A stretch of 64,000 nt of DNA from Rhodopseudomonas palustris (GTDB lineage: Bacteria; Pseudomonadota; Alphaproteobacteria; Rhizobiales; Xanthobacteraceae), in the NCBI RefSeq assembly GCF_034479375.1, contig NZ_CP140155.1, positions 2,976,001-3,040,000 of the forward strand, written 5' to 3'. A program made the translations under genes and the position numbers. Under the pieces are notes generated by a model. That model was given only the letters and a program-made list of their open reading frames with translations, was not told the origin of the DNA and made no database searches. Below are positions 53,598 through 62,712 of the stretch, piece by piece (position 1 is the first letter of the stretch; each line of letters begins with the position of its first letter).

Positions 53598-54011
53598 TCA
53601 GAGAGCGACCACGGCTTCGCCGGCGAGCTTGGTCTCGCCGTGCTGGTCCTTGGTGGTGAGCGCCAGCCTGGCGCGACGCTCGCCCCCGACCTCGAACAGC
53701 TCGGCGACCGTGCCCTCGCAGGTCAATTCGGCGCCGACCTGGGTGATCGCCGCAAAGCGCGTCGAGAAGGCTCGAATTCGATCAGGCGGAAACGCATCGC
53801 TGAGCGCCTGGCCGAGATAGCCCATCACCAACATGCCGTGGCTGAACACGTCTGGGAATCCCGATGCCTTGGCGAAGTCGATATCGACATGGATCGGGTT
53901 GTGGTCGCCGGAGGCGCCGCAATACAGCGCCAGCCGATGCCGGCTGATCGGCAGAAACTGCTTGTGGACGACGCGGTCGCCGACCGCGGGCGAGTTGTTG
54001 GTGTGGGTCAT
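53598..54011 (-). CDS. MaoC-family (R)-specific hydratase, hydratase-2 type
   Basis: 137 residues, hot-dog fold with the hydratase 2 motif SGDHNPIHVDIDFAKASGF and SHGMLVMGYLGQ. It overlaps the stop of the N-terminal-type MaoC gene by 4 bp, suggesting a two-subunit enzyme. Hydrates or dehydrates an enoyl-CoA in the operon. Confidence 0.9.
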   Translation of the reverse strand: MTHTNNSPAVGDRVVHKQFLPISRHRLALYCGASGDHNPIHVDIDFAKASGFPDVFSHGMLVMGYLGQALSDAFPPDRIRAFSTRFAAITQVGAELTCEGTVAELFEVGGERRARLALTTKDQHGETKLAGEAVVAL

Positions 54012-54463
54012 GAGGGTGATCCGTTGCGCACGACGATGGTCCGCGCCGTGTCGGCGACGTGCACGCCATCCTGATTGGTGACCGCGGTTTCGACGACGAT
54101 CAGCGTCATCGCGCCGCCCTTCTTGTCGACCACACTGACGACGCGTGGGCTGAAGGTCAGCGTGTCGCCGACCACCACCGGGGCGTGATAGACGAAACTC
54201 TGCTCGCCGTGCAGGACGCGGCCGAGATCAATATCGAGCGCCGTGAGAAACTCGAACGGCTTCTGGTTGTCGAGCATCTCGAGGCAGAACAGATAGGTCG
54301 GCGGCACCGGAACCCCGGCGTAGCCGTCGGCCTTCGCCGCCGCGGCGTCGCGATAGACCGGATTGCCGTCGCCGAGCGTATCGAGAAAATAACGCAAACG
54401 TCCCGGCTCGACATGAGCGGTGACCGGCGTGAACCGGTGACCGACCGCAGATTGATCAACCAT
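54008..54463 (-). CDS. MaoC_dehydratas_N/FAS1-like hot-dog protein
   Basis: 151 residues of the non-catalytic or accessory MaoC N-type (VEPGRLRYFLDTLGDGNPVYRDAAAAKADGYAGVPVPPTYLFC, then VLHGEQSFVYHAPVVVGDTL). Together with the next gene, in a 4-bp overlap, it probably forms a heteromeric enoyl-CoA hydratase like the split MaoC pairs of steroid side-chain degraders. Confidence 0.88.
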   Translation of the reverse strand: MVDQSAVGHRFTPVTAHVEPGRLRYFLDTLGDGNPVYRDAAAAKADGYAGVPVPPTYLFCLEMLDNQKPFEFLTALDIDLGRVLHGEQSFVYHAPVVVGDTLTFSPRVVSVVDKKGGAMTLIVVETAVTNQDGVHVADTARTIVVRNGSPS

Positions 54464-54473
54464 CGGAACGACC

Positions 54474-55658
54474 TCAGGCGCGTTCGTACAGCGTCACCAC
54501 ACAGGCGCCGCCGAGGCCGAGATTGTGCTGCAAGGCGCGCTTCGCGCCCTCGACCTGGGTCGCCTCCGCGGTGCCGCGGAGTTGCCGCGTGAGTTCGTAG
54601 CACTGCGCGAGACCCGTCGCTCCGAGCGGGTGCCCCTTCGACAGCAGACCGCCGGACGGATTGGTGACGAACTTGCCGCCATAGGTGTTGTCGCCGTCGT
54701 CGATGAATTTCTCGGCGCCGCCTTCCGGACACAGGCCGAGCGCCTCGTAGGTGATCAGCTCGTTATGTGCGAAGCAATCGTGCAGCTCGACGACATCGAT
54801 ATCCTCAGGACCGACCGAGGCCGCCTCGTAGACCTTGCGGGCGGCGTCGCGGGCCATGTCGTAGCCGACCACGCGCATCATATCGCCGGCATCGAACGTC
54901 GACGGCGTATCCGTAGTCATCGCCTGCGCGACGATCTTGACGTCTTTGCGCAGTCCATTTTTCAACGCGAATTTTTCCGAGACCAGCACCGCCGCGGCGC
55001 CACCGCAGGTCGGCGGGCACGCCATCAGCCGCGTCATCACGCCCGGCCAAATCACCTGGTCGTTCAGCACGTCGTCGGCGGTGAGTTCTTTACGGAACAG
55101 CGCCAGCGGATTGTTCGCGGCGTGACGGCTGGCCTTGGCGCGCACCTTGGCGAAGGACGACAGCGGCGTGCCGTGTTTCTGCATGTGGCTGAGGCCGGCG
55201 CCGCCGAAATAGCGCAGCGCCAGCGGAATGCCGGGCGCGTCGATCAGACGATCGGCGGCGGCATCGAAATCTTCGAACGCGCTGGGACGATCGACGAACA
55301 CCGACCCAAGCGCACCGGGCTTCATCTGCTCGAAGCCGAGCGCCAGCACACAATCGGCCGCGCCGGAAGCGATCGCCTGCCGCGCGAGAAACAGCGCGGT
55401 GGAGCCCGTGGAGCAATTATTGTTGACGTTGACGATCGGCACGCCGGTCATACCGACCTGATACAGCGCGCGCTGGCCGCATGTGGAATCGCCGTAGACG
55501 TAGCCGACGAAGGCCTGCTGAATGGCGTCGTAACCGATGCCGGCGTCGCTCAGCGCGCGCCGCGCCGCCTCGGCTCCCATCAAGTGATAGGGCTCACTGG
55601 CGCCCGGCTTCATAAACGGAATCATGCCGACACCGGCGACGTAGACGGGTGACGCCAT
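54474..55658 (-). CDS. Thiolase of the SCP-x/lipid-transfer-protein type
   Basis: 394 residues. Nucleophile Cys82 in NVNNNCSTGSTALFLARQAI, central DIDVVELHDCFAHNELITYEALGL, and GGLLSKGHPLGATG near the C-terminus, close in pattern to the thiolase half of SCP-x; no sterol-carrier domain or DUF35 is attached. SCP-x thiolases act on branched (2-methyl) 3-ketoacyl-CoA, hinting at side-chain or branched-acid degradation. First gene of the minus-strand operon; its promoter faces the TetR gene across a small inverted repeat. Confidence 0.9.
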   Translation of the reverse strand: MASPVYVAGVGMIPFMKPGASEPYHLMGAEAARRALSDAGIGYDAIQQAFVGYVYGDSTCGQRALYQVGMTGVPIVNVNNNCSTGSTALFLARQAIASGAADCVLALGFEQMKPGALGSVFVDRPSAFEDFDAAADRLIDAPGIPLALRYFGGAGLSHMQKHGTPLSSFAKVRAKASRHAANNPLALFRKELTADDVLNDQVIWPGVMTRLMACPPTCGGAAAVLVSEKFALKNGLRKDVKIVAQAMTTDTPSTFDAGDMMRVVGYDMARDAARKVYEAASVGPEDIDVVELHDCFAHNELITYEALGLCPEGGAEKFIDDGDNTYGGKFVTNPSGGLLSKGHPLGATGLAQCYELTRQLRGTAEATQVEGAKRALQHNLGLGGACVVTLYERA

Positions 55659-55691
55659 TGTTCTCTCCCTAACTTACCCATTGGACTTTTT

Positions 55692-55707
55692 ATTACCCAT
55701 GAGTAAT
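55692..55707. promoter_or_regulatory. Inverted repeat, candidate operator of the TetR regulator
   Basis: ATTACCCATGAGTAAT, 8-bp arms with one mismatch, between the thiolase operon and the TetR gene; TTACCCAT occurs again at about 55674. The most upstream in-frame ATG (55699) falls inside it. Confidence 0.5.
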
Positions 55708-55755
55708 ATACCGACCACTCGGCCAAGTCAATCGACGGCCCTCGCGGAAATGATG

Positions 55756-56469
55756 ATGGACGGACGCCCCGCCAACGACCAATCGCCCTGGATGCCGTTC
55801 GAGAGCCGCCGCCGCGCCCGCGACGAGAAGCGCGAGGCGGTGCTGCGGACGGCGGTGCAACTGTTTCTCGAGCAAGGCTATCACCGCGCCACGCTGAACG
55901 AGGTGGCCGAGCGGCTGAACATCACCAAGCCGGCGCTGTACAACTACTTCCGCAGCAAGGACGAGATCCTGTTCGAGTGCTGGGCGCTGGGGCAGGAGCA
56001 GGTCGACGAGTTCATCGCCGTGATCGATCGCAGCGGCCAGAACGGCCTCGGCAAGCTGCGGGCACTGGTGCGCGCCTATGCCGGGACCATGGCGACCGAT
56101 TTCGGCGCCAGCCTGGTGCGGTTCGATCCGCGGGATCTGAAACCCCACAATGCCAAGACGGTGCGCGACGCCAAGCGCAGCATCGACCGGACGTTCCGGC
56201 GCTACATCGCGGACGGCATCGCCGACGGCTCGATCAAACCGTGCGACCCGAAGCTCGCCGCCTTCGCGATCGCCGGTTCGCTGAACTGGATCGGCCATTG
56301 GTATCAGCGCGGCGGGCCGCTGGCGCCGGACGCGATCGCGGACGAATTCGCGGAGCGTCTCACCGAAGGGCTCGCCGCCACATCCGGTCGCAAGGCGCCC
56401 GCAACGAGGCGGTCCGCGACGAAAAGCAAGAGCGCCGACAAGGCGCCGACGTCACGAAAGAAGAAATAA
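55756..56469 (+). CDS. TetR-family regulator of the acyl-CoA cluster
   Basis: About 237 residues from ATG 55756, where GCGGA precedes by 7-8 bp; ATGs at 55699, 55750 and 55753 are alternatives, the first of which would start inside the operator-like palindrome. N-terminal HTH (REAVLRTAVQLFLEQGYHRATLNEVAERLNITKPALYNYFRSKDEIL) and a helical ligand domain; a C-terminal Lys/Ala/Thr tail (KAPATRRSATKSKSADKAPTSRKKK) is unusual and basic. Divergent from the thiolase operon and upstream of the second ligase; probably a repressor lifted by an acyl-CoA. Confidence 0.9.
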   Translation: MDGRPANDQSPWMPFESRRRARDEKREAVLRTAVQLFLEQGYHRATLNEVAERLNITKPALYNYFRSKDEILFECWALGQEQVDEFIAVIDRSGQNGLGKLRALVRAYAGTMATDFGASLVRFDPRDLKPHNAKTVRDAKRSIDRTFRRYIADGIADGSIKPCDPKLAAFAIAGSLNWIGHWYQRGGPLAPDAIADEFAERLTEGLAATSGRKAPATRRSATKSKSADKAPTSRKKK

Positions 56470-56485
56470 CCCAAGGAGGACTGCA

Positions 56486-58042
56486 ATGAATATCACTCAT
56501 GGCCTGCGGCGCGCGCTGCAGATCAACGCCGACGGCCTCGCCACCGTATTCAATGGACGCCGCCGGAATTGGCGCGAAGTCGGCGATCGCGTCGCCCGCC
56601 TCGCCGCCGGCCTGCGTGCGCTCGGCGTCGGCGAGGGCGAGCGCGTCGCCGTGCTGTCGATGAATTCCGACCGCTATCTCGAACTTTATCTCGCCGCCGG
56701 CTGGTGCGGCGGCGTGATCGTGCCGCTCAACATCCGCTGGAGCGCGCTTGAGAACGAAGACGCGCTACGCGATTGCCGCGCGGCGGTGCTGGTGGTGGAC
56801 AAAGCCTTTGCGGCCACAGGCACGACGCTGGCGCAAGCGATCCCCGGGCTGGCAATGGTCTATGCCGATGACGGCGACGTGCCCGCGGGCATGCAGAGCT
56901 ACGAGGACGTCATCGCGACCAACGCGCCTATCCCGGACGCGATGCGCGAGGCCGACGACCTCGCCGGCATCTTCTATACGGGCGGCACCACCGGCCGCTC
57001 CAAGGGCGTGATGCTGAGCCACGGCAATCTGATGGCCAACGCGCTCAATGCGCTCGGCGAAGGGCTGTTTCCGGGAACGTCCGTCTATCTTCACGCAGCG
57101 CCGATGTTCCACCTCGCCAACGGCGCGGCGATGTATTCGCTGCTGCTGTCCGGCGGCGCCAACGTGATGGTGCCGTCGTTCACGCCGGAAGGCGTGATGG
57201 CGGCGATGCAGAACGACCGCGTCACCGATGTGCTGCTGGTGCCGACCATGATCCAGATGTTCGTCGATCATTCGGCGCTGAAGAATTACGACCTGTCGTC
57301 GCTGAAGAACATCATCTACGGCGCCTCCCCGATCAGCGAGGCGGTGCTGGCGCGCGCCAGCGCGGCGCTGCCCCACGTGCAGTTCACCCAGGCCTACGGC
57401 ATGACAGAGCTGTCGCCGATCGCGACGCTGCTGCACTGGAAGGAGCATATCGGCGACGGCAAGGCCAAGGGCCGGCAGCGCGCCGCCGGCCGCGCCACGC
57501 TCGGCTGCGAGGTCCGCATCGTCGACGCCGACGACCAGCCGGTGCCTGCCGGCACCGTCGGCGAGATTTGCGTGCGCGGCGACAACGTGATGATGGGCTA
57601 TTGGGAGCGTCCGGAGGAGACCGCGCGGGCGCTGGCGGGCGGCTGGATGCACACCGGCGACGGCGGCTACATGGACGAGCACGGCTTCGTCTTCGTCGTC
57701 GACCGCGTCAAGGACATGATCATCTCCGGCGGCGAAAACGTCTACTCGGTCGAGGTCGAGAACGCGGTGGCGCAGCATCCGGCGGTGGCGCAATGCGCGG
57801 TGATCGGGATTCCGCACGAGGCCTGGGGCGAGCAGGTCCACGCCGTGGTCGTCACCAAGGCCGGCGCCGCCGTCACCGCGGACGAGTTGATCGCGCACTG
57901 CAAGGCGCTGATCGCCGGCTACAAATGCCCGCGCAGCGTCGAGATCACCGAAACGCCGCTGCCGCTGTCCGGGGCCGGCAAGATTCTCAAGCGCGAATTG
58001 CGCCAGCCCTATTGGGAGAACCGCGAGCGTCGCGTGAGCTGA
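56486..58042 (+). CDS. Acyl-CoA synthetase (AMP-forming), second copy
   Basis: 518 residues. YTGGTTGRSKGVMLSHGNL adenylation loop, AYGMTELSPIATLL, WMHTGDGGYMDEHGF, DRVKDMIISGGENVYSVEVE, Lys in LSGAGKILKRELR. A strong AAGGAGG lies 6 bp before ATG 56486, 16 bp after the TetR stop, so it is co-transcribed with the regulator. Related to but distinct from the ligase at 49119 (low identity by eye), so it probably takes a different acid. Confidence 0.92.
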   Translation: MNITHGLRRALQINADGLATVFNGRRRNWREVGDRVARLAAGLRALGVGEGERVAVLSMNSDRYLELYLAAGWCGGVIVPLNIRWSALENEDALRDCRAAVLVVDKAFAATGTTLAQAIPGLAMVYADDGDVPAGMQSYEDVIATNAPIPDAMREADDLAGIFYTGGTTGRSKGVMLSHGNLMANALNALGEGLFPGTSVYLHAAPMFHLANGAAMYSLLLSGGANVMVPSFTPEGVMAAMQNDRVTDVLLVPTMIQMFVDHSALKNYDLSSLKNIIYGASPISEAVLARASAALPHVQFTQAYGMTELSPIATLLHWKEHIGDGKAKGRQRAAGRATLGCEVRIVDADDQPVPAGTVGEICVRGDNVMMGYWERPEETARALAGGWMHTGDGGYMDEHGFVFVVDRVKDMIISGGENVYSVEVENAVAQHPAVAQCAVIGIPHEAWGEQVHAVVVTKAGAAVTADELIAHCKALIAGYKCPRSVEITETPLPLSGAGKILKRELRQPYWENRERRVS

Positions 58043-58061
58043 CGTTCACGCCGCAACGCCA

Positions 58062-58766
58062 TCACAGCATCGGCCGGAGTTGAAACTGGCCGATGCTGCG
58101 GAACCGCTCGGTTGGGCTGTCCTGCCGGCACAACGCAATGCGGTCGATCGCGAGCGTCTCCAGTCGCAGCGCATCGAACTGCGCGCGCAGCAGGCCGAGC
58201 AGTTCGTCGTGCCGGGCGAGGTCCACCGATCCGGTCAACGTCATGTGGAATCGAAACTCCTCGATCACATAGGGGTAGCCCCAATGATCGAGATATTGCA
58301 CCTGCCGGAGCGAGAGCAGCGCCGGCTTCCTGCGCGCACGATCCTCCGGCGTCAGCGGCGCACGGAACGAATCGAAGCTGCGCACGCAGTCGGCCGCGAG
58401 CTGCGCAAGGTCGTCCGATGGCTCCGAAGGCACCAATGCGATGAAGCTGCCGATCGATCGAACCATCGGCGTGATCGTCGGGATCGCCCGCGGCGTCTCC
58501 GCAAAGGTGGCGCAGGCCCACAGCAACTCGGCCTCACTCTGGCCCGACGCCAAGGCAATCGGCGCCTTCAGCGTGGCGTGAAAGCCGTATTTGCGCGGAT
58601 CGCTGGTGACCGCGGCCCAGTCCGGCACGGCGCGCGTCATCGCCTCCGGGAACAGTGGCTCTGCGCCGGTGAAAACATCATAGCCGAGCAGCGTCGACCC
58701 GAACCGGTCGAGCGCACTGCCGGGCGGCGGCAGATAGTAAATGGCGTAGCGGGGAACTTGCGTCAT
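58062..58766 (-). CDS. DUF1045 2H-phosphoesterase-like protein (phosphonate locus)
   Basis: 234 residues. Two HxT motifs of the 2H phosphoesterase superfamily, His63-Ala-Thr65 (GFHATLKAP) and a second FRFHMTLTG near 173. DUF1045 genes are typical neighbours of C-P lyase genes and probably remove a cyclic phosphate during phosphonate breakdown. Last gene of the minus-strand acetyltransferase-phnM-DUF1045 group, 21 bp after phnM. Confidence 0.85.
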   Translation of the reverse strand: MTQVPRYAIYYLPPPGSALDRFGSTLLGYDVFTGAEPLFPEAMTRAVPDWAAVTSDPRKYGFHATLKAPIALASGQSEAELLWACATFAETPRAIPTITPMVRSIGSFIALVPSEPSDDLAQLAADCVRSFDSFRAPLTPEDRARRKPALLSLRQVQYLDHWGYPYVIEEFRFHMTLTGSVDLARHDELLGLLRAQFDALRLETLAIDRIALCRQDSPTERFRSIGQFQLRPML

Positions 58767-58787
58767 CGCGGACAGGATAGCCTCGTC

Positions 58788-59981
58788 TCAGGTTGCGACA
58801 ACCCTCTCGTGCCCGGCCTTGTGCGACATCACGAAGCGCTCCGGCTCGTCGAGATGGACGAGGCGCCCGCCCGCGATCGCTGCGACCAACCGCGGTCGCA
58901 GGGCGATCCGGTCGTCCACGATCAGAATGTCGGCGCGCTTGCCGGCTGCGAGCACGCCGCGATCGGTCAATCCCGCCGCGCGGGCCGGCGATTCCGACAC
59001 CAGCCGCCACGCCTGCGGCAGCGGCAATATGCCGTCATGCACCAGCCTGAACGCCGCCAGCAGCGGCGCCGGATAGTAGTAATCCGATGCCAGCACAGAG
59101 CACAGCCCCTTGGCGATCATGTCGGCCGCCTTGGTCCAGCCGGTGTGGCTGCCGCCGCGCACCACGTTCGGCGCGCCGAACACGATGAAGTCTCCCGCCG
59201 CGGCGGCATCCCGCGCAGTGTCTTCGGTGGTCGGGAATTCGGCGATCCGGACTCCGAGCGAGCGGAAGCCCTGGCGCATCGCCGGCGTGTCGTCGTCATG
59301 CGACAACATCGGCAACCCGGCCTCACGGGCGCAGGCCGCGAGCCGCGCGATCGCGTCCGGCACCTCGGCGGTCCGCGACGCGACGCGCTCGACCAGCCGG
59401 TCGAATTCCTCGCCCGACAGGCCGGTGCGCTCGACCATGCGGGCACGCCGATGCGGGCGCGACAGATCCGCGATCGTCGAATCCATGTGGTCGTTGAAGG
59501 CGAACAGATCGACCCGGCCATCGCCGATCCATTGGGCGATCTCGTCGACGGCCTCGAGATTGAACGCCTCGTGGCGCAGATGAATGCGGGTATCGACGGC
59601 GAGCCTAGGCCGGGTGACGTCGATCGCGTCGAGCATCCGCCGGGCATTGGCCGCGCTGCGCAGCCCCGGCTCCCACGACCAGGTCACGGCGTGGAACATC
59701 GTGGTGATGCCGTTGGCGATCGCCTGCCGATCGCTGTCCGCCAGCGCGACGTCGATCGGGAAATCGACGCCCGGCCGCGGCATCATCTGCCGCTCGAACG
59801 CGTCGCCATGCAGATCGACGATGCCGGGCAGCACCAAAAGGCCGCCGGCATCGATCCGGATCGCGGCCGGGCGCGAGGCCGATCCGGCCGCGGCGATCGT
59901 CCCGCCGACGACCTCGAGCGAGGTTTCGGTCAGTTCGTCGCCGAGCAGCGTGCGGCCGCCTTCGATCAGGATGTCGGTCAT
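58788..59981 (-). CDS. phnM: PhnM, alpha-D-ribose 1-methylphosphonate 5-triphosphate diphosphatase
   Basis: 397-residue amidohydrolase-fold enzyme of the C-P lyase pathway, acting after phnGHI by releasing pyrophosphate. Family features: [21 protein letters not shown] (HxD metal site region) and [24 protein letters not shown] 59981 overlaps the acetyltransferase stop region by 4 bp; the longer frame to 60113 is a shadow. The remaining C-P lyase genes (phnGHIJKL) are not in the window. Confidence 0.92.
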   Translation of the reverse strand: MTDILIEGGRTLLGDELTETSLEVVGGTIAAAGSASRPAAIRIDAGGLLVLPGIVDLHGDAFERQMMPRPGVDFPIDVALADSDRQAIANGITTMFHAVTWSWEPGLRSAANARRMLDAIDVTRPRLAVDTRIHLRHEAFNLEAVDEIAQWIGDGRVDLFAFNDHMDSTIADLSRPHRRARMVERTGLSGEEFDRLVERVASRTAEVPDAIARLAACAREAGLPMLSHDDDTPAMRQGFRSLGVRIAEFPTTEDTARDAAAAGDFIVFGAPNVVRGGSHTGWTKAADMIAKGLCSVLASDYYYPAPLLAAFRLVHDGILPLPQAWRLVSESPARAAGLTDRGVLAAGKRADILIVDDRIALRPRLVAAIAGGRLVHLDEPERFVMSHKAGHERVVAT

Positions 59982-60643
59982 GTCGTCACTTTCTTGCGGC
60001 GCGTTCCCCGCTGCATCTTCGCGGAGGCTTCGTATTTGTCGAGGAATTCCTCCACCGGCAGCTTGCGAAAGTCCGGCAGCGCCAGGCGCAACGCCTCGTG
60101 CTCCCAATCCCACCAGGCCAGATCCGCCAGCCGATTGGCGACGAATTCCGGAAAGCGCCGCTTGATCGGACGCGCCGGATTGCCGGCGACGATCGTATAG
60201 GCCGGCACGTCGCGGGTGACGATCGCGCCGGCTGCGACCACCGCGCCGGTTCCGATGTTGCGGCCGGGCAGCACGATCGCGCCATGGCCGATCCAGACGT
60301 CGTGGCCGATATGGACGTGGTGGGCCCGGCGCCAGGCAAAAAACTCGGCATCGTCGCTCTCACCCTCGAAATACGTGCTGGCGCGATAGGTGAAATGTGC
60401 TTGCGTCGCGCGATGCATCGGATGATTGCCGGGATTGATCCGGGTCATCGCCGCGATCGAGCAGAATTTGCCGATGGTCGAATAGGTGATCTGCGAGTCG
60501 TTGACGACATAAGAATAATCGTCCATCGCCACTTCGTGCAGGATCGTACGCGCGCCGACCTCGCAATAGGCGCCGAGCTTCACGTCGTGAAGCCGGGCCG
60601 AGGGATCGACCGTCGGTTCGACCGAGAGCGTTTTTGCGACCAT
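59978..60643 (-). CDS. Hexapeptide-repeat acetyltransferase of the phosphonate locus
   Basis: 221 residues, left-handed beta-helix with hexapeptide repeats ([64 protein letters not shown]). It matches the transferase family that accompanies phn genes. ATG 60643 ([10 protein letters not shown]) with GGGGA upstream is chosen over 60736. First gene of the phnM-DUF1045 operon; Pho-box-like sequence lies 50-78 bp upstream. Substrate unknown; aminoalkylphosphonate acetylation is plausible. Confidence 0.9.
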   Translation of the reverse strand: MVAKTLSVEPTVDPSARLHDVKLGAYCEVGARTILHEVAMDDYSYVVNDSQITYSTIGKFCSIAAMTRINPGNHPMHRATQAHFTYRASTYFEGESDDAEFFAWRRAHHVHIGHDVWIGHGAIVLPGRNIGTGAVVAAGAIVTRDVPAYTIVAGNPARPIKRRFPEFVANRLADLAWWDWEHEALRLALPDFRKLPVEEFLDKYEASAKMQRGTRRKKVTT

Positions 60644-60692
60644 TGAGTCCCCGCATCCGGTTTGTCGAGGCTGAGGTTCTTCGGCGGACTTG

Positions 60693-60721
60693 GTGACGAC
60701 GTCGTGACGTCGGGATGACAC
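60693..60721 (-). promoter_or_regulatory. Pho-box-like direct repeats upstream of the acetyltransferase-phnM operon
   Basis: On the minus strand three half-sites TGTCA, CGTCA, CGTCA in perfect 11-bp register, the period of PhoB sites; flanks diverge from the E. coli consensus (about 11 of 18 matches for the best pair). Confidence 0.45.
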
Positions 60722-60754
60722 GCGCATGCTGTGCATGACGGCAAAGCTGCCCCG

Positions 60755-60772
60755 CTGTCACACGCCTGCAAA
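60755..60772 (+). promoter_or_regulatory. Weak Pho-box-like element upstream of phnC
   Basis: CTGTCACACGCCTGCAAA, 45 bp before the phnC start: one exact CTGTCA half-site and a degenerate second one 11 bp on. Suggestive only. Confidence 0.3.
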
Positions 60773-60816
60773 GTAGCAGCGCTACCGATACGCTCATCAA
60801 GCTCCAGGAGCAGCGC

Positions 60817-61638
60817 ATGCTGGTAGTTGAAGGTCTCACCTGCCGGTTCGGCAACCATGCCGCCGTGGACAACGCTTCCTTCGCCATCGAGCGCGGCAGC
60901 TTCATCGGCGTGATCGGCCGATCCGGCGCCGGTAAATCGACCTTGTTGCGGATGCTGAACCGTCTCGCCGAACCCTCCGAAGGCCGCATCCTGTTCGAGG
61001 GCGTCGACGTCACCGCACTGCAGGGCCGCGAACTCCGTCAGTGGCGGGCGCGGTCCGCCATGATCTTTCAGCAGTTCAATCTCGTCGGCCGGCTCGACGT
61101 GCTGACCAACGTGCTGATGGGCCGTTTGGCGCATATCCCCGCCTGGCGCTCGCTGGCGCAGGCCTGGCCGGAGAAGGACCGGGCGCTGGCGATGTCGGCG
61201 CTCGACCAATTCGACATGGCGTCCTATGCGGCCCAGCGCGCCGACCAATTGTCCGGAGGCCAACAGCAACGGGTCGCGATCGCCCGGGCGCTGGTGCAGC
61301 AGCCGGACATCGTGCTGTCCGACGAGCCGATCGCGTCGCTCGATCCCCGCAACACCAAGATCGTGATGGACGCGCTGCTGCGCATCAACAAGCACTTCGG
61401 CATCACCGTGATCTGCAACCTGCATTCGCTCGATCTGGCGCGCAGCTACTGCGATCGGCTGATCGGGATGGCGTCCGGTCGCGTGGTGTTCGATGGCGCG
61501 CCGGTCGAGCTCACCGACAGGGTGGCACGGGAGCTCTACGATCTCGAAGCCAACGACGTCATGGGTGCAGACCATCAAGCGCCGGTCGTTCCCACCGTGC
61601 CCGCCCTGCCCGCCTACGCCCAGGCCGTCGCCAGCTGA
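60817..61638 (+). CDS. phnC: PhnC, phosphonate ABC importer ATPase
   Basis: 273 residues. Walker [11 protein letters not shown]-loop [19 protein letters not shown] (typical PhnC), signature LSGGQQQR, Walker [13 protein letters not shown], and [12 protein letters not shown]. Divergent from the acetyltransferase gene across 173 bp with Pho-box-like sequences. First gene of phnC-phnD-phnE-phnE2. Confidence 0.95.
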   Translation: MLVVEGLTCRFGNHAAVDNASFAIERGSFIGVIGRSGAGKSTLLRMLNRLAEPSEGRILFEGVDVTALQGRELRQWRARSAMIFQQFNLVGRLDVLTNVLMGRLAHIPAWRSLAQAWPEKDRALAMSALDQFDMASYAAQRADQLSGGQQQRVAIARALVQQPDIVLSDEPIASLDPRNTKIVMDALLRINKHFGITVICNLHSLDLARSYCDRLIGMASGRVVFDGAPVELTDRVARELYDLEANDVMGADHQAPVVPTVPALPAYAQAVAS

Positions 61639-61741
61639 TGAGCAGGCGGCCCGCTGCCGCCACCTCGACATCGCGTCGCCCTCGTTCGAACGACCGGTCG
61701 GGGGGTGCGGTTCACGTCCCATCCGAAAGGCACGTCACACC

Positions 61742-62650
61742 ATGATCAAGTTCAGTACCGTTCTTGCAGGCGCCCTCGCCCTGGCGTTCACCGCCTCGGC
61801 CGCCCCGGCTCAGGATTGGAAATCGAAATATCCCGAACTCGTCTTCGGCAAGGTTCCGGACGAGAACGCCTCGGGCACCACCACCCGTTGGACGCCGTTG
61901 ACCGAATATCTGTCGAAGAAGCTCGGCACCAAAGTGACGCTGCGGATCGCCAACGACTACGCCGCCGTGATCGAAGGCCAGCGCTCCGGGAACATCCAGA
62001 TCGCGATGTACGGTCCGGCATCCTATGCCCGCGCCTATCTGATCGGCGCCAAGGTCGAGCCTTTCGCCATCGAAGTGAACAATGACGGCAGCAAAGGGTA
62101 CTACTCGGTCCTCTACGTGAAGGCGGAGTCGCCCTACAAGAGCATCCAGGAACTGAAGGGCAAGAACCTTTGCCTCGTCGATCCGAATTCGACCTCGGGC
62201 AACAACGTCCCTCGCTTCGAGATGAACAAGCTGTCGATCGATCCGGACAAGTTCTTCGGCAAGGTGATCTACGCCGGCAGCCATGAGAACGCCGTGATCG
62301 GCGTCGCGCAGGGCACCTGCGACGCCGCATTCAACTGGTGGAACACCGAAGCCGAATCCAACCTGCTGCGGATGGACCGCAAGGGTATGGCCAAGGCGGC
62401 CGATTTCCGCGTCATCCTGAAGTCCGACCAGATTGTGAATTCGCCGATGGCCTATCTCACCGACCTGCCGGCGGACCTGAAGGCGGCGATCCGCAAGGCC
62501 GTCCTCGATCTGGCGACCGACGATCCGGAAACCTTCAACAAGATCTACGAAGGCAAGGGCAAGCCTTATGAGGCGGTCGATCACAAGGCGTATCAGCCGG
62601 TCATCGATCTGACGAAATTCGTCGACACCCTGCGCAAGAGCAAATCCTGA
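61742..62650 (+). CDS. phnD: PhnD, phosphonate-binding protein
   Basis: 302 residues with signal MIKFSTVLAGALALAFTASA, cleaved near APAQ. Mature region shows the PhnD pattern RWTPLTEYLSKKLGTKVTLRIANDYAAVIEGQRSGNIQIAMYGPASY and DPNSTSGNNVPRFEMNK, which form the phosphonate pocket. ATG 61742, 103 bp after phnC, is preferred; the frame upstream is a shadow. A strong hairpin terminator follows. Confidence 0.95.
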   Translation: MIKFSTVLAGALALAFTASAAPAQDWKSKYPELVFGKVPDENASGTTTRWTPLTEYLSKKLGTKVTLRIANDYAAVIEGQRSGNIQIAMYGPASYARAYLIGAKVEPFAIEVNNDGSKGYYSVLYVKAESPYKSIQELKGKNLCLVDPNSTSGNNVPRFEMNKLSIDPDKFFGKVIYAGSHENAVIGVAQGTCDAAFNWWNTEAESNLLRMDRKGMAKAADFRVILKSDQIVNSPMAYLTDLPADLKAAIRKAVLDLATDDPETFNKIYEGKGKPYEAVDHKAYQPVIDLTKFVDTLRKSKS

Positions 62651-62671
62651 GCCGACACGATCGACTGAAAC

Positions 62672-62697
62672 GGGCGGCCTTCACGGCCGCCCTCTTT
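62672..62697 (+). terminator. Terminator-like hairpin between phnD and phnE
   Basis: Stem GGGCGGCC (62672-62679), loop TTCAC, GGCCGCCC (62685-62692), then TCTTTTTG. It lies 21 bp past the phnD stop and 16 bp before phnE, so it should attenuate permease expression relative to the binding protein. Confidence 0.75.
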
Positions 62698-62712
62698 TTG
62701 CCAGGATAGTGG

